Source: Albidovulum marisflavi
GTDB lineage: Bacteria > Pseudomonadota > Alphaproteobacteria > Rhodobacterales > Rhodobacteraceae
Direction of reading: 5' to 3'
Length of the DNA: 64,000 bases
Assembly (NCBI RefSeq): GCF_025751435.1
Contig: NZ_JAOWKY010000001.1
Coordinates: 124,001-188,000, forward strand
The position numbers and the translations under genes were made by a program. The notes below the pieces were generated by a model. The model was not told the origin of the DNA and did not search any database. It was given only the letters and a program-made list of their open reading frames with translations. This document shows, one piece after another, positions 16,529 through 25,294 of this stretch. The number at the start of each line of letters is the position of its first letter. The stretch's first letter is position 1.

Positions 16529-17467
16529 ATGCGGCTGATATGCCCCAATTGCGGCGCGCAGTACGAGATTGACGATAACCTCATACCCGCGGCGGGCCGA
16601 GATGTTCAGTGTTCGGACTGCGGCACAGCCTGGTTCCAGAAGGGCGCAGCCCAGATTGCGGCAGAGGAAGAGGCGCGACGCGCCGAAACCGCGAGCCGCG
16701 CGCAGGAGATGAGTTGGGCCGAGACGTCCCAGCTTGCCGGCGAAACCGAACGTGAGGAAGCCGCGCAAGCACCTGCGGCGCCCCCTGAGCCGGAGCAGAT
16801 TACGGACATCCAGCCCGAGCCCGAGCCCGAACCCGAACCCGAACCCGAACCCGCCGTATCTCAGGTTCCGCCGACGCCAGAGTCCCGCACGGCTGAAGAA
16901 GCTGAGCCGGAACCGGAGCCCGAGACGCAACTGACCTTCAAGCGCCGCGTCATCGACGAGACGACGCTGTCCGTCCTCAGAGAGGAAGCGGAACGCGAAA
17001 CACAAGCGCGGATCGCCGAGGGCACCGCGACCGAACAGATCCAGCCGCAGGAAGAACAGGCGCCCGAGCGCAGCCTCCAGGTGCGCAGCTCCGATGAGCC
17101 CGCATCCGCGCCAGAAGCGGTGACGCAGGACGATGACCGTTCTTCCCGCAAGGAACTTTTGCCGGATATCGAGCAGATCAATTCGACCCTGCGCCCGACG
17201 TCCAGCCGCGGGGATGAGGCGGTTTCGCGCGACGCGCCGCAGAATCTTCGTCGCTACCGTGCGTCCTTCCGCTTCGGCTTCATCACGGCGATCGCGGCGA
17301 TCGGGACGCTTGTGCTGCTTTATGCTTTCGCGCCGGAAATCGTCACGCTTTTCCCCGGGAGCGAGGCCGCGATGTCCTCGTATTTGCAAGCCACCGACGG
17401 ACTGCGCACATGGCTTGAGACCATGGTCCTGGCAGCGGCCGAAGGTCTGGGCGGTCCCAACCATTAG
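16529..17467 (+). CDS. MJ0042-type zinc-ribbon protein with Pro-Glu linker and one membrane span
   Basis: 312 residues. The N-terminus has a zinc ribbon, CPNCGAQYEIDDNLIP then CSDCGTAWF (two CxxC pairs). It is followed by a long acidic, low-complexity region with an uninterrupted Pro-Glu dipeptide run (about residues 96-109), then a basic stretch. One membrane span lies near 246-268, with about 45 residues after it. This layout (cytoplasmic ribbon, disordered linker, C-terminal anchor) is recurrent beside ftsEX in alphaproteobacteria, hinting at an envelope or division role. No function is proven. The gene is divergent from ftsE with 167 bases between. Confidence 0.85.
   Translation: MRLICPNCGAQYEIDDNLIPAAGRDVQCSDCGTAWFQKGAAQIAAEEEARRAETASRAQEMSWAETSQLAGETEREEAAQAPAAPPEPEQITDIQPEPEPEPEPEPEPAVSQVPPTPESRTAEEAEPEPEPETQLTFKRRVIDETTLSVLREEAERETQARIAEGTATEQIQPQEEQAPERSLQVRSSDEPASAPEAVTQDDDRSSRKELLPDIEQINSTLRPTSSRGDEAVSRDAPQNLRRYRASFRFGFITAIAAIGTLVLLYAFAPEIVTLFPGSEAAMSSYLQATDGLRTWLETMVLAAAEGLGGPNH
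16814..16852. repeat. Hexanucleotide tandem repeat CCCGAR x6 inside the zinc-ribbon gene
   Basis: Six consecutive CCCGAG/CCCGAA units plus a partial unit, encoding the Pro-Glu run. Unit changes keep the frame. Confidence 0.9.
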
Positions 17468-17485
17468 GATCACGCCGGCCTTGGC

Positions 17486-20080
17486 CTAGAAGCGGTCCAG
17501 AAGCCGTCTCAGGTAGTCCAGCTCAAGCTGCGGGCGGGTCCGATCATTGGACCGGCGCCGAAGTTCGTCCAGAAGGTCGATGGCACGGCGGTAGACATCC
17601 CTTCCCTGCAGCATGTTCCGGTCAGAATCTATGCCGCCGAGATTTCCGGCCGTGCGGCCCAACGGATCGCGCGGGACCTCGCGTGTTCCGTCGGCCTGCG
17701 CCTGGCCCTGGTTGCCGGGTTGATCCTGCCGGTTCTGCGCCAGCGCCTCGCCCAGGTTGCGCAGTCCTTCGCGCAGGTTGCGGATCGCTTCGGCCTGCCG
17801 GTCAAGAGCGGTGGCCATGTCACCGTCACGCAGCGCGCCTTCGGCATCCTGCATGGCGCGGCCCGCGTCGCGCAGTGCCTGCCGCGCCGCTTCATCCAGG
17901 TCGCCACCGCCCGTGTCGGGCAGGCGGCCTTCCTGCTGGGCAAGCTGGTCGCGCAACGCCTGCTGGCGCTCCGCAAGGCTGGGCTGATCGCCATTGCCCT
18001 GCCCGATGCCGTCCTGGGCTTCGCCCTCTCCGGGTTGGTTCTGGCTGAGTCCGCTGCCATCGCCGCTTCCGCCCGGCTGTCCCGGCTCGCCTTCCTGCTG
18101 TTCGCTTCCGCCTCGGCCGCCCTGCTGAAGCCTGCGGAATGCCTCATCCGAAAGCTGCTGCTGGCCGCGCAGCGTCTGCTGAAGATCTCGCATCGCCTGG
18201 CCGCCGGGCGACTGTTCGCCGCTACCGCCCTCGCCTTGGGTCACACGAAGGTTTTCCATCATCCGGCTGAGCTGGTCCAGAAGCTCCTGCGCCTCGGCCA
18301 TGCGGCCTTCTTCCATCAGGCGCTGGATTTCATCCATCATCTGCTGAAGCTGATCGCCCGTCATCGTCTGGCCGTTCTCGGCGCGGCGATCGGGCTCATC
18401 CGTCCCGCCCTCGCGTTGCGCGTTCTCTGCAAGTTCCCGGATATAGTCGTTGGTCGCCTGCTTGAGGTCGTCCATCAGCTTCTGGATTTCCTCGGGGCTT
18501 GCGCCGTTGCGGATCGCCTCGGCCAGCCGTTCCTGCGCCTGGCGCATCTTTTCCAGCGCATCGGCCAGACCGCCATCCTCGATCAGGATCGCGACCTCCC
18601 ACAGCGCCTCGGCGACCTCGTCGCGCAAATCGGGGTCCAGCGATCCGGACTCCAGCCCTCCGTCCAGACGCCGCATCGCCACGCGCAGCATGAGATAGGC
18701 GCGTTCGTTGCGAATGAAGCCCTCGGGCCGGTGCGTGATGGCGCGCAGGATCTGCGCCGTGCGCTTGCCGTTGTCGCGCGACCACAGAAGATCGCGGCGC
18801 ATCTCGGCGACGGCGGCGGCAAGCGGGTCGAAGAAACGGCGGCCCGGCAGGATGATGTCGCGCTGCTCGCTCTGGCCGAACTGGCCCCGCGCGTCCTCGA
18901 CGAAAAGCCTTATCTTCACCGGAAGGTTGGACCAGACGTGCTTCGACGCGTCCTCGACCAGGGTCTCGGTGAAGTCGGCGCGGCTGCCGGCGAAGGGCAG
19001 AGGCAGATCGTAGACCAGCGTTTCCTGCGGCTCGGGCTCGGCCGCCAGCCCGTGGCGTCTTTGCAGCCGACTGGCATCCAGCCTCACCTCCGCGCGGCCC
19101 CGCAGCACGGCGTAGTCATCGCGCGCCGTGAACGGCTGTGACATCACGCCGTCCGCCTGTCTGCTGATCGTGCCCGCGAATTCCACTGCTGGAGCGGCAT
19201 CGGGTTGCACGGTAATCAGCCATTCGCGCCCGCCCGCCCCCTCGATCGTCAGGGTGCCCGACCGCGCCGCCTCGAAGTCCATTGCCCGCACCGGCGCGTC
19301 CCCGGATGCGGCGGGGCTTTCTGCAAGCTGATCGCCGGACACGCTTTCATAGAACGACAGCTCCGATGCCGGCGCGTAAAGACGGATGGTCACTCGGGTG
19401 CCCTCGGGCACCGTGACCGCGTCGTCTTCGAGCGTGTTCAGATAGAGGCTTGGCTTGCCGGTGTAACGGGGCGGCTCAAGCCAGGCCTCCCACGACGGAC
19501 CGACGGGTGCGGCCGAGGCTCCGGCGCCCGGCATGTCGGTCGCGACCGTCCCGACCTTCCAGACCGATCCGAACAGCAGCGCCATGACCAGCGCCGTCAG
19601 CGCGGCATAGCGCAGGGCGTAGGGATCGCGCGTGGCAAGCCGAAGGTCGGGGGCGACGGGCTGTGCGCCGGCCAGGCGTGTGGCCATGCGCTCAAGATGG
19701 GCGCGCCAGACAAGGGCGCTTGCCGGATCTTTGCCGCCCACGGCCTGCTGGTCTGTCAGCGTGGCGATGGGGCGGCCCGGAAGCGAGGCGTCCAGCCGCG
19801 CCATCGCATCTTGCCGGCTTGGCACGCGGAAGCGGCGGATGCCGATCGCAAGACCGCCCACAAGCACGGACAGCGACAGGACCAACCCGATCCAGAAAAC
19901 CTCGACCGAGAGGCTTTCCTGCAGGCCAAACGACAGCGCGGCGATCAGTGCCGACAGCATGGTCCAAACCGGCCAGAAGCCCCGTGTGACACGCTCAGCC
20001 ACCATGCCCGCCCACGTTATGCGGAGTGGCCAGCGGATGTCCCGTAGCGCCGGGGCTGTGGTCGGTGTCTTCTGCGTCAT
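17486..20080 (-). CDS. TIGR02302/DUF4175 family large membrane-anchored protein
   Basis: 864 residues. Two membrane spans lie near the N-terminus (about 39-80) and a third near 155-177. Then comes a periplasmic Ig-like region with WEAWLEPPRYTGKPSLYLNT. The C-terminal half is predicted coiled coil and very Gln/Glu/Gly-rich, with many MMD/LMEEGRM-type heptads and a GQPGGSGDGSG linker. The end, DVYRRAIDLLDELRRRS and LELDYLRRLLDRF, is the family's conserved tail. Function is unknown. It lies 37 bases downstream of lysA, and this gene order is typical of alphaproteobacteria. Confidence 0.88.
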   Translation of the reverse strand: MTQKTPTTAPALRDIRWPLRITWAGMVAERVTRGFWPVWTMLSALIAALSFGLQESLSVEVFWIGLVLSLSVLVGGLAIGIRRFRVPSRQDAMARLDASLPGRPIATLTDQQAVGGKDPASALVWRAHLERMATRLAGAQPVAPDLRLATRDPYALRYAALTALVMALLFGSVWKVGTVATDMPGAGASAAPVGPSWEAWLEPPRYTGKPSLYLNTLEDDAVTVPEGTRVTIRLYAPASELSFYESVSGDQLAESPAASGDAPVRAMDFEAARSGTLTIEGAGGREWLITVQPDAAPAVEFAGTISRQADGVMSQPFTARDDYAVLRGRAEVRLDASRLQRRHGLAAEPEPQETLVYDLPLPFAGSRADFTETLVEDASKHVWSNLPVKIRLFVEDARGQFGQSEQRDIILPGRRFFDPLAAAVAEMRRDLLWSRDNGKRTAQILRAITHRPEGFIRNERAYLMLRVAMRRLDGGLESGSLDPDLRDEVAEALWEVAILIEDGGLADALEKMRQAQERLAEAIRNGASPEEIQKLMDDLKQATNDYIRELAENAQREGGTDEPDRRAENGQTMTGDQLQQMMDEIQRLMEEGRMAEAQELLDQLSRMMENLRVTQGEGGSGEQSPGGQAMRDLQQTLRGQQQLSDEAFRRLQQGGRGGSEQQEGEPGQPGGSGDGSGLSQNQPGEGEAQDGIGQGNGDQPSLAERQQALRDQLAQQEGRLPDTGGGDLDEAARQALRDAGRAMQDAEGALRDGDMATALDRQAEAIRNLREGLRNLGEALAQNRQDQPGNQGQAQADGTREVPRDPLGRTAGNLGGIDSDRNMLQGRDVYRRAIDLLDELRRRSNDRTRPQLELDYLRRLLDRF

Positions 20081-20117
20081 GCTCCCTGCCCGCGGCCCGA
20101 TCGCGCGGGCATGCGCG

Positions 20118-21383
20118 TCAGAGCCACGACGGGATGGTATCGCGGTTTATGATCTCGTCAAAGGTCGGACGGGCGCGGATGACAGCGAATTGATCCCCGC
20201 TCACAAGAACCTCGGGCACCAGCGGCCGGGTGTTGTATTCCGATGCCATGACCGCGCCATAGGCGCCGGCCGAGCGGAACGCGACCAGGTCTTCGGGTCC
20301 AAGCGGAGGCAGCGGCCGGGCCTTTGCGAAGGTGTCGCCGGTTTCGCAGACGGGGCCCACGATGTCGTAGGGCTGAGGCTCCAGCCCCGGCGTGGGTTCC
20401 TGCACCGGGATGATGTCATGATGCGCCCCGTACATCGAAGGGCGCACGAGATCGTTCATCGCCGCATCCAGGATCAGAAAGTCCCGCCCTTCGCCATGCT
20501 TGAGGTAGATGACCGACGCGACCAGCAAGCCTGCGTTGCCCGAGATCAGCCGCCCGGGCTCGATCTCGACCTCACAACCCAGATCGCCGACGGTGCGCTT
20601 GATCAGCGCGCCGTATTCCACCGGCAGCGGCGGGGCGCTGTTTGAACGCTCATAGGGGATGCCCAGCCCGCCGCCCAGGTCCAAGCGGGTGATCGTGTGC
20701 CCGTCGGCACGCAGCGCACGTGTCAGTTCGGCCACCTTGGCATAGGCCAGCTCGAACGGCTCCAGGTCCGTCAGCTGGCTGCCGATGTGCACGTCGATGC
20801 CCACGACCTCGATCCCAGGCAGGCGGGCGGCCTCGGCATAGACTTCGCGGGCACGCGCGATCGGGATGCCGAACTTGTTTTCCTTCTTTCCGGTCGCGAT
20901 CTTCTCGTGGGTCTTGGCGTCCACGTCCGGGTTGACGCGGATGGCGATGGGCGCGCGCAGGCCAAGGCCCGCAGCGACCTCGGACAGGGCCAGAAGCTCG
21001 GGTTCGCTTTCCACGTTGAACTGGCGGATGCCGCCTTCCAGCGCCTGGCGCATCTCGGCCCGGGTCTTGCCGACACCGGAAAAGACGATGCGCTCACCCG
21101 GCACGCCTGCGGCCTTGGCGCGCAGGTATTCGCCCCCCGATACCACGTCCATGCCCGCGCCCAGCTTGGCCAGTGTCTTGAGCACGGCGACGTTGCCGTT
21201 CGATTTCACCGCGAAACAGACAAGGTGCGGCAGCGGCGACAGCGCCTCTTCGAACAGGCGATAGTGTCTTTCGAGCGTGGCGGTGGAGTAGACATAGAAC
21301 GGCGTGCCAACCGCGGCGGCGATATCGCTGATCGCCACATCCTCGGCGTGAAGCGTTCCGTCGCGGTAAAGGAAATGATCCAT
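20118..21383 (-). CDS. lysA: Diaminopimelate decarboxylase
   Basis: 421 residues, PLP-dependent fold type III: meso-diaminopimelate to L-lysine plus CO2. The PLP lysine is Lys60 in FAVKSN, the glycine-rich phosphate loop is LDLGGGLGI, and the active-site Cys is in GPVCETGDTF. SAGAYGAVMASEYN completes the signature. It is transcribed with the TIGR02302 gene. In many relatives argH and a small lipoprotein gene lie directly upstream. Here they are about 3.8 kb away, separated by an oppositely oriented efflux block. Confidence 0.96.
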   Translation of the reverse strand: MDHFLYRDGTLHAEDVAISDIAAAVGTPFYVYSTATLERHYRLFEEALSPLPHLVCFAVKSNGNVAVLKTLAKLGAGMDVVSGGEYLRAKAAGVPGERIVFSGVGKTRAEMRQALEGGIRQFNVESEPELLALSEVAAGLGLRAPIAIRVNPDVDAKTHEKIATGKKENKFGIPIARAREVYAEAARLPGIEVVGIDVHIGSQLTDLEPFELAYAKVAELTRALRADGHTITRLDLGGGLGIPYERSNSAPPLPVEYGALIKRTVGDLGCEVEIEPGRLISGNAGLLVASVIYLKHGEGRDFLILDAAMNDLVRPSMYGAHHDIIPVQEPTPGLEPQPYDIVGPVCETGDTFAKARPLPPLGPEDLVAFRSAGAYGAVMASEYNTRPLVPEVLVSGDQFAVIRARPTFDEIINRDTIPSWL

Positions 21384-21464
21384 GGATGCGCGCCCTTCTC
21401 TCCCGTTCAGGGGCGACGCTTAGTCGATCCGCGTTGCGAAGAAAAGCGCCCTGCCGCAGCTTGA

Positions 21465-21488
21465 TTTCAATCAAACGATTGATTAAAA
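21465..21488. promoter_or_regulatory. Candidate operator of the CecR-like regulator
   Basis: Near-perfect inverted repeat TTTCAATCAA / TTGATTAAAA (9 of 10 pairs) around ACGA, 18 bases before the TetR-family start codon. A further TTGATT at 21461-21466 makes a second overlapping palindrome (TTGATT-TC-AATCAA, 21461-21474), so three half-sites lie in 24 bases. The site lies between the divergent lysA and efflux genes. Confidence 0.6.
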
Positions 21489-21506
21489 TCCGAGTCGGAG
21501 GTCCGC

Positions 21507-22142
21507 ATGGAAAACGACGCCCCACAGGGAACCCAGGCCGCACTGATCGCCGCCGGCCTGCATCTTTTCGGCCAGCACGGTTTTGCCGCCACATCGACCC
21601 GAGACCTTGCGGCACGCGCCGGAACCAACGTCGCCTCGATCGCCTATCACTTCGGCGGCAAGGAAGGGCTGCGCCGCGCCTGCCTGCGCGAGGTCGCGCG
21701 GCGGATGCAGAGCGTGCTATCCGGCGCCGACAGGGTTCCGGACACGCCCGAGGCTGCGGCGCGCCAGCTGGAGACCATGCTGCGCGCGCTCGTCTTCTTC
21801 CTGACGACAGCCCGGGAAGCAGCCGATCTCGTGGGCTTCATGTTGCGCGAGATCGGCGAGGACGGGCCCGCGCTGGACGAGATCTACCAGACCCTGATCG
21901 AACCCCGTCATCGCGCCGTCTGCACGCTCTGGGCCAGGGCGACCGGCCAGGACCCGGACAGCGAAGAGGTTCGCATTTCCGTCTTCGCCTTCATCGGCCA
22001 GGCGATCTATTTCCGGATCGGACGCCCGATCGTCGAGCGCCGCATGGGCTGGGCCGCCATTGGCCCGGCCGAGGCGCAGAAGATCGTGGACCGACTGACC
22101 CAGCACCTGCGGGCCATCCTTGCCGAAAGACACGCGCCATGA
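21507..22142 (+). CDS. TetR/AcrR transcriptional regulator, CecR-like
   Basis: 211 residues. The N-terminal helix-turn-helix spans about 29-52 (AATSTRDLAARAGTNVASIAYHFGGKEGL). The C-terminal ligand domain with REIGEDGPALDEIYQTLI resembles the CecR (YbiH)/DUF1956 group. In E. coli CecR controls the ybhGFSR efflux operon, and here the next three genes are the same set in shorter form. GGAGG lies 5 bases before the ATG. Its TGA overlaps the ATG of the adaptor gene (ATGA). A palindromic site just upstream suggests autoregulation. Confidence 0.88.
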   Translation: MENDAPQGTQAALIAAGLHLFGQHGFAATSTRDLAARAGTNVASIAYHFGGKEGLRRACLREVARRMQSVLSGADRVPDTPEAAARQLETMLRALVFFLTTAREAADLVGFMLREIGEDGPALDEIYQTLIEPRHRAVCTLWARATGQDPDSEEVRISVFAFIGQAIYFRIGRPIVERRMGWAAIGPAEAQKIVDRLTQHLRAILAERHAP

Positions 22143-23086
22143 TCCTGTGCTCCATCCCCCTGATCGCATCCCTGTTCACCGCCTGCACGCCTGCGCCACC
22201 CTTTGCGACCGGTTATGTCGAAGGCGACTACGTGCTGGTCGCGCCGGTCGCCACAGCCGAGATCGCGGCGATCCCGGTCCAGCGCGGCGATCGGGTGCAG
22301 GCAGGCGCCCTGCTGGCCGAGATGGAGCGCGAGGATGCCGCAATCGCGCTGACCGAGGCCCGCGCGGCACTGGCGCGCGCCGAAAGTGAACTTGCGAACC
22401 TGAAGCAAGGCCGCCGGCCAGAGGAAATTCGCGTGCTTGAGGCCGCGCTTGCTTCGGCCCTCGCGGAATCGGCCGAGCGCGATCGCGCGGCCGAGCGGCT
22501 GGCGAGCCTTGCCGAGCGCGGAGCCGCGACCGAGGCGCAGCGCGACGACGCCGCGACCGCCGCCGAGGTCGCGCGCGCCCGCGTGGCCCAGGCCGAGGCC
22601 GACCTGGCCGTCGCCCGCTTGCCCGCCCGCCCACAGGTGATCGCGGCCGCGGAGGCGACCGTCGAGGGCGCGCGCGCCGCCCTGTCGCGCGCCGAGTGGA
22701 CGCTTGCGAAACGCAGGCTGACCGCACCGGCGGCGGGTCTTGTCGCCGATGTCATCCGCACTCCGGGCGAGATCGCCGGCCCCGCCGCCCCGATCCTGTC
22801 GCTCTTGCCAGACGGGGCTGTGAAGCTGCGCCTTTACGTGCCCGAGACGGACGTATCGCGGATCCATCCCGGCGACCGGCTTGAGATTCGCTGCGACGGG
22901 TGCCCCGATACGTCCTCGGCAACGATCACCTATGTCTCGGACGAGGCGGAGTTCACCCCGCCGGTGATCTATTCCCGCGAAAACCGCCAGAAGCTTGTCT
23001 ATCTGATCGAGGCCGCGCCGGACGTAGGTTCGGGACTGAAGCCCGGCCAGATCGTCGACGTCCGCCTGCCCGGAGTGCGGCAGTGA
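22139..23086 (+). CDS. HlyD-family periplasmic adaptor lipoprotein of an ABC efflux system
   Basis: 315 residues. A lipoprotein signal with lipobox LFTAC ends at Cys16. It is followed by a biotinyl-lipoyl-like half domain (VATAEIAAIPVQRGDRVQAG), a long alpha-helical hairpin very rich in Ala/Glu/Arg (about 60-170), and the second half (RRLTAPAAGLVADVIRTPGE) with a barrel domain. It resembles YbhG. It joins the inner-membrane ABC transporter to an outer-membrane channel. Overlaps on both sides (ATGA with the regulator, GTGA with the ATPase) show one operon. Confidence 0.88.
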   Translation: MILCSIPLIASLFTACTPAPPFATGYVEGDYVLVAPVATAEIAAIPVQRGDRVQAGALLAEMEREDAAIALTEARAALARAESELANLKQGRRPEEIRVLEAALASALAESAERDRAAERLASLAERGAATEAQRDDAATAAEVARARVAQAEADLAVARLPARPQVIAAAEATVEGARAALSRAEWTLAKRRLTAPAAGLVADVIRTPGEIAGPAAPILSLLPDGAVKLRLYVPETDVSRIHPGDRLEIRCDGCPDTSSATITYVSDEAEFTPPVIYSRENRQKLVYLIEAAPDVGSGLKPGQIVDVRLPGVRQ

Positions 23087-24009
23087 CCGACGAACCTGCA
23101 ATCGAGGTCCGGGGCCTGGTCAAGCGCTTTGGCGGACGTGCGGTGGTCGACGACGTGTCGCTGACGGTGGCCAAGGGTGAGATTGCGGGTTTCCTGGGGC
23201 CGAACGGATCGGGCAAGACCACGACGATCCGGCTGATGTGCGGGCTGCTCACACCCGACGCGGGCGAGGGACGCGTCCTTGGCCACGACATCCTGACCGA
23301 AGGCCGTGCCATCAAACGCGAAGTCGGCTACATGACCCAGCGGTTTTCATTCTACGAAGACCTCACGATCGAGGAAAACCTGCGCTTCGTCGCCGGCCTT
23401 TACGGGCTTGACGACGCGCGCCGGGCCGTGTCCGGCACGCTGGCAGACCTCGGGCTGACGTCCCGCCGCGGACAGCTTGCCGGATCGCTGTCGGGCGGCT
23501 GGAAACAAAGGCTGGCGTTGGCAGCGTGCATCATGCACCGCCCGCAACTGCTGCTTCTAGACGAACCGACCGCCGGCGTCGATCCCAAGGCGCGGCGCGA
23601 CTTCTGGAACGAGATCCACCAGCTGGCGTCGGGGGGGCTGACCGTCCTGGTCTCGACCCACTACATGGACGAGGCGGAGCGCTGCCACCGCATCAACTAC
23701 ATCTCTTACGGAAAGCTGGTGGCGAAGGGCACGGTGTCCGAGGTGGTGCGCGATGCGGGGCTGACGACCTTCGTCCTGTCGGGCAGGAACGTCACCCGGG
23801 CCGCCGAGCGTCTGGAAGGCATGGACGGCGTCGACCAGGTTGCGCCCTTCGGCAACACGCTGCATGTCGTCGGCAAGAATGCGGACTTGCTGCGCGCCGC
23901 GGCGGAACGCGTCGCGAAGGAGACCGGCTGCGATCTCAGCCCAAGCGAAACCAGCCTAGAGGATGTCTTCATCCAGCTCATGGGCAAGGCGCGGGACAAC
24001 ATGCAATGA
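23083..24009 (+). CDS. ABC transporter ATP-binding protein (efflux, YbhF/CcmA type)
   Basis: 308 residues with a GTG start overlapping the adaptor stop. One nucleotide-binding domain: Walker A GPNGSGKTT (39-47), Q-loop MTQRFSFYEDLTIEEN, signature SLSGGWKQRLALA, Walker B LLLLDEPTAGVDP, switch STHYMDEAERC. A C-terminal accessory domain of about 80 residues follows. E. coli YbhF has two fused domains; this one has a single domain and would dimerise. The ATG of the permease overlaps its stop. Confidence 0.93.
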   Translation: MTDEPAIEVRGLVKRFGGRAVVDDVSLTVAKGEIAGFLGPNGSGKTTTIRLMCGLLTPDAGEGRVLGHDILTEGRAIKREVGYMTQRFSFYEDLTIEENLRFVAGLYGLDDARRAVSGTLADLGLTSRRGQLAGSLSGGWKQRLALAACIMHRPQLLLLDEPTAGVDPKARRDFWNEIHQLASGGLTVLVSTHYMDEAERCHRINYISYGKLVAKGTVSEVVRDAGLTTFVLSGRNVTRAAERLEGMDGVDQVAPFGNTLHVVGKNADLLRAAAERVAKETGCDLSPSETSLEDVFIQLMGKARDNMQ

Positions 24010-25142
24010 GCCGTTTCTTCTCGTTCACCCGACTGCGCGCGCTTCTGTCGAAGGAGCTGATCCAGATGCGGCGCGACAGGATCACCTTCGCGATGATGCT
24101 GGGCGTTCCGCTGATGCAGCTGATGCTTTTCGGCTTCGCGATCAACAATGACCCCAAGGGGCTACCGGCGGCATTGGTCGCGCCCACGCAGGACCGCTAC
24201 AGCCGCGCGATCGTCACCGCGCTGGAGCTGACGGGCTACTACCGCTTCACCCATCCGCACGCATCCGCAGCGGAGGCCGAGGCGCTGATCGCGCGGGGCG
24301 ACGTGTCATTTGTCGTGACCCTGCCTTCCGACTTCGGGCGCAGGGTTGACCGGGGCGACCACCCGGCCCTGCTGATCGAAGCGGACGCGACGGATCCATC
24401 CGTCGCCTCGGGCGCGGTTTCCACCCTCTCGACCGTCGCGGCAGAGGCGCTATTGCGGGAAAAGGGAATCGAGGCGCAGGCGCGGGAAAGCGCGGCCCAA
24501 TCGCTCGAGGTCGTGGTGCATCGGCGCTACAACCCCGAAGGCGTCACGCAATACAACATCGTTCCCGGCCTTCTTGGCGTGATCCTGCAGATGACGATGG
24601 TGATGATGACCGCCATGGCGCTGACGCGAGAACTTGAGCGGGGGACGATGGAAAACCTGCTGTCGATGCCTGCCACGCCGCTGGAGATCATGCTGGGCAA
24701 GGTGCTGCCGTTTCTGGGCGTGGGCGCGGTTCAGGTCGTCGTGGTGCTGGTCGCGGCCCGGGCGATCTTCGGCGTGCCGTTCCTTGGTCCGCTGCCGCTT
24801 CTGCTGCTTGGTGTCTTCGTCTTCGTGTCGTCGCTCGTGATCCTCGGATACCTCTTCTCGACCGTCGCGCGCACGCAGATGCAGGCCATGCAACTGACGT
24901 TCTTCTACTTCCTGCCGTCGCTGCTTCTTTCGGGGTTCATGTTCCCGTTCCGGGGAATGCCGGGTTGGGCACAGGCCCTGGGCGAGCTGTTTCCGCTGAC
25001 CCATTTCCTGCGGATCGTTCGCGCCGTGATGCTGAAGGGGGCCGATACGGCCGCGGTGGCGCAGCCGATGGCGGCGCTCACGCTTTTCGCGATCGGGTTC
25101 GCGGCCTTCGCGCTGCTTCGGTTCCGCCGCACCCTGGACTGA
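24006..25142 (+). CDS. ABC transporter permease (ABC-2 type, YbhS/YbhR-like)
   Basis: 378 residues. It has an N-terminal span (about 27-45), a large extracytoplasmic domain (about 50-170), then five spans between about 175 and 375. ERGTMENLLSMP and FPLTHFLRIVRAVMLKG are typical of ABC-2 drug and multidrug permeases. Only one permease gene is present, where E. coli has two (YbhS, YbhR), so a homodimer is inferred. Last gene of the TetR-HlyD-ATPase-permease operon; it ends 20 bases from the convergent lipoprotein gene. Confidence 0.9.
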   Translation: MSRFFSFTRLRALLSKELIQMRRDRITFAMMLGVPLMQLMLFGFAINNDPKGLPAALVAPTQDRYSRAIVTALELTGYYRFTHPHASAAEAEALIARGDVSFVVTLPSDFGRRVDRGDHPALLIEADATDPSVASGAVSTLSTVAAEALLREKGIEAQARESAAQSLEVVVHRRYNPEGVTQYNIVPGLLGVILQMTMVMMTAMALTRELERGTMENLLSMPATPLEIMLGKVLPFLGVGAVQVVVVLVAARAIFGVPFLGPLPLLLLGVFVFVSSLVILGYLFSTVARTQMQAMQLTFFYFLPSLLLSGFMFPFRGMPGWAQALGELFPLTHFLRIVRAVMLKGADTAAVAQPMAALTLFAIGFAAFALLRFRRTLD

Positions 25143-25162
25143 GATGGGCGGAAGGGCGACGC

Positions 25163-25294
25163 CTATATCCCGATCTGGACCTGGCCCGAAACCGTCAGAT
25201 CCGGATCAAACGTCGACGCAGGCGCGCGCGGGGGACCGTCAGCACCGCAGGAGGCAAGGGCCGCAAGAGCCGCAAGGGCGAAAACGATCTTCAT
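25163..25294 (-). CDS. 43-residue LptM-like lipoprotein
   Basis: Very short gene directly after argH, its ATG (25292-25294) overlapping the argH TGA (ATGA), with AAGGAGG upstream. The peptide starts [20 protein letters not shown]: a lipoprotein signal with lipobox LASC, Cys at residue 16. Then GADGPPRAP and a short tail ending QVQIGI. The C-G-x-x-G-P pattern after the lipidated Cys recalls LptM (YifL), whose CGLKGP motif assists the LptD/LptE translocon, and yifL too sits beside lysA/dapF in E. coli. The LptM role is inference from this motif and the argH-lysA context. Confidence 0.75.
   Translation of the reverse strand: MKIVFALAALAALASCGADGPPRAPASTFDPDLTVSGQVQIGI

Noticed and set aside
21386-22138. 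HlyD adaptor frame open far upstream through the TetR gene
   Set aside because: The lipoprotein signal at 22139 and the ATGA overlap define the start; upstream translation is Arg-rich noise.
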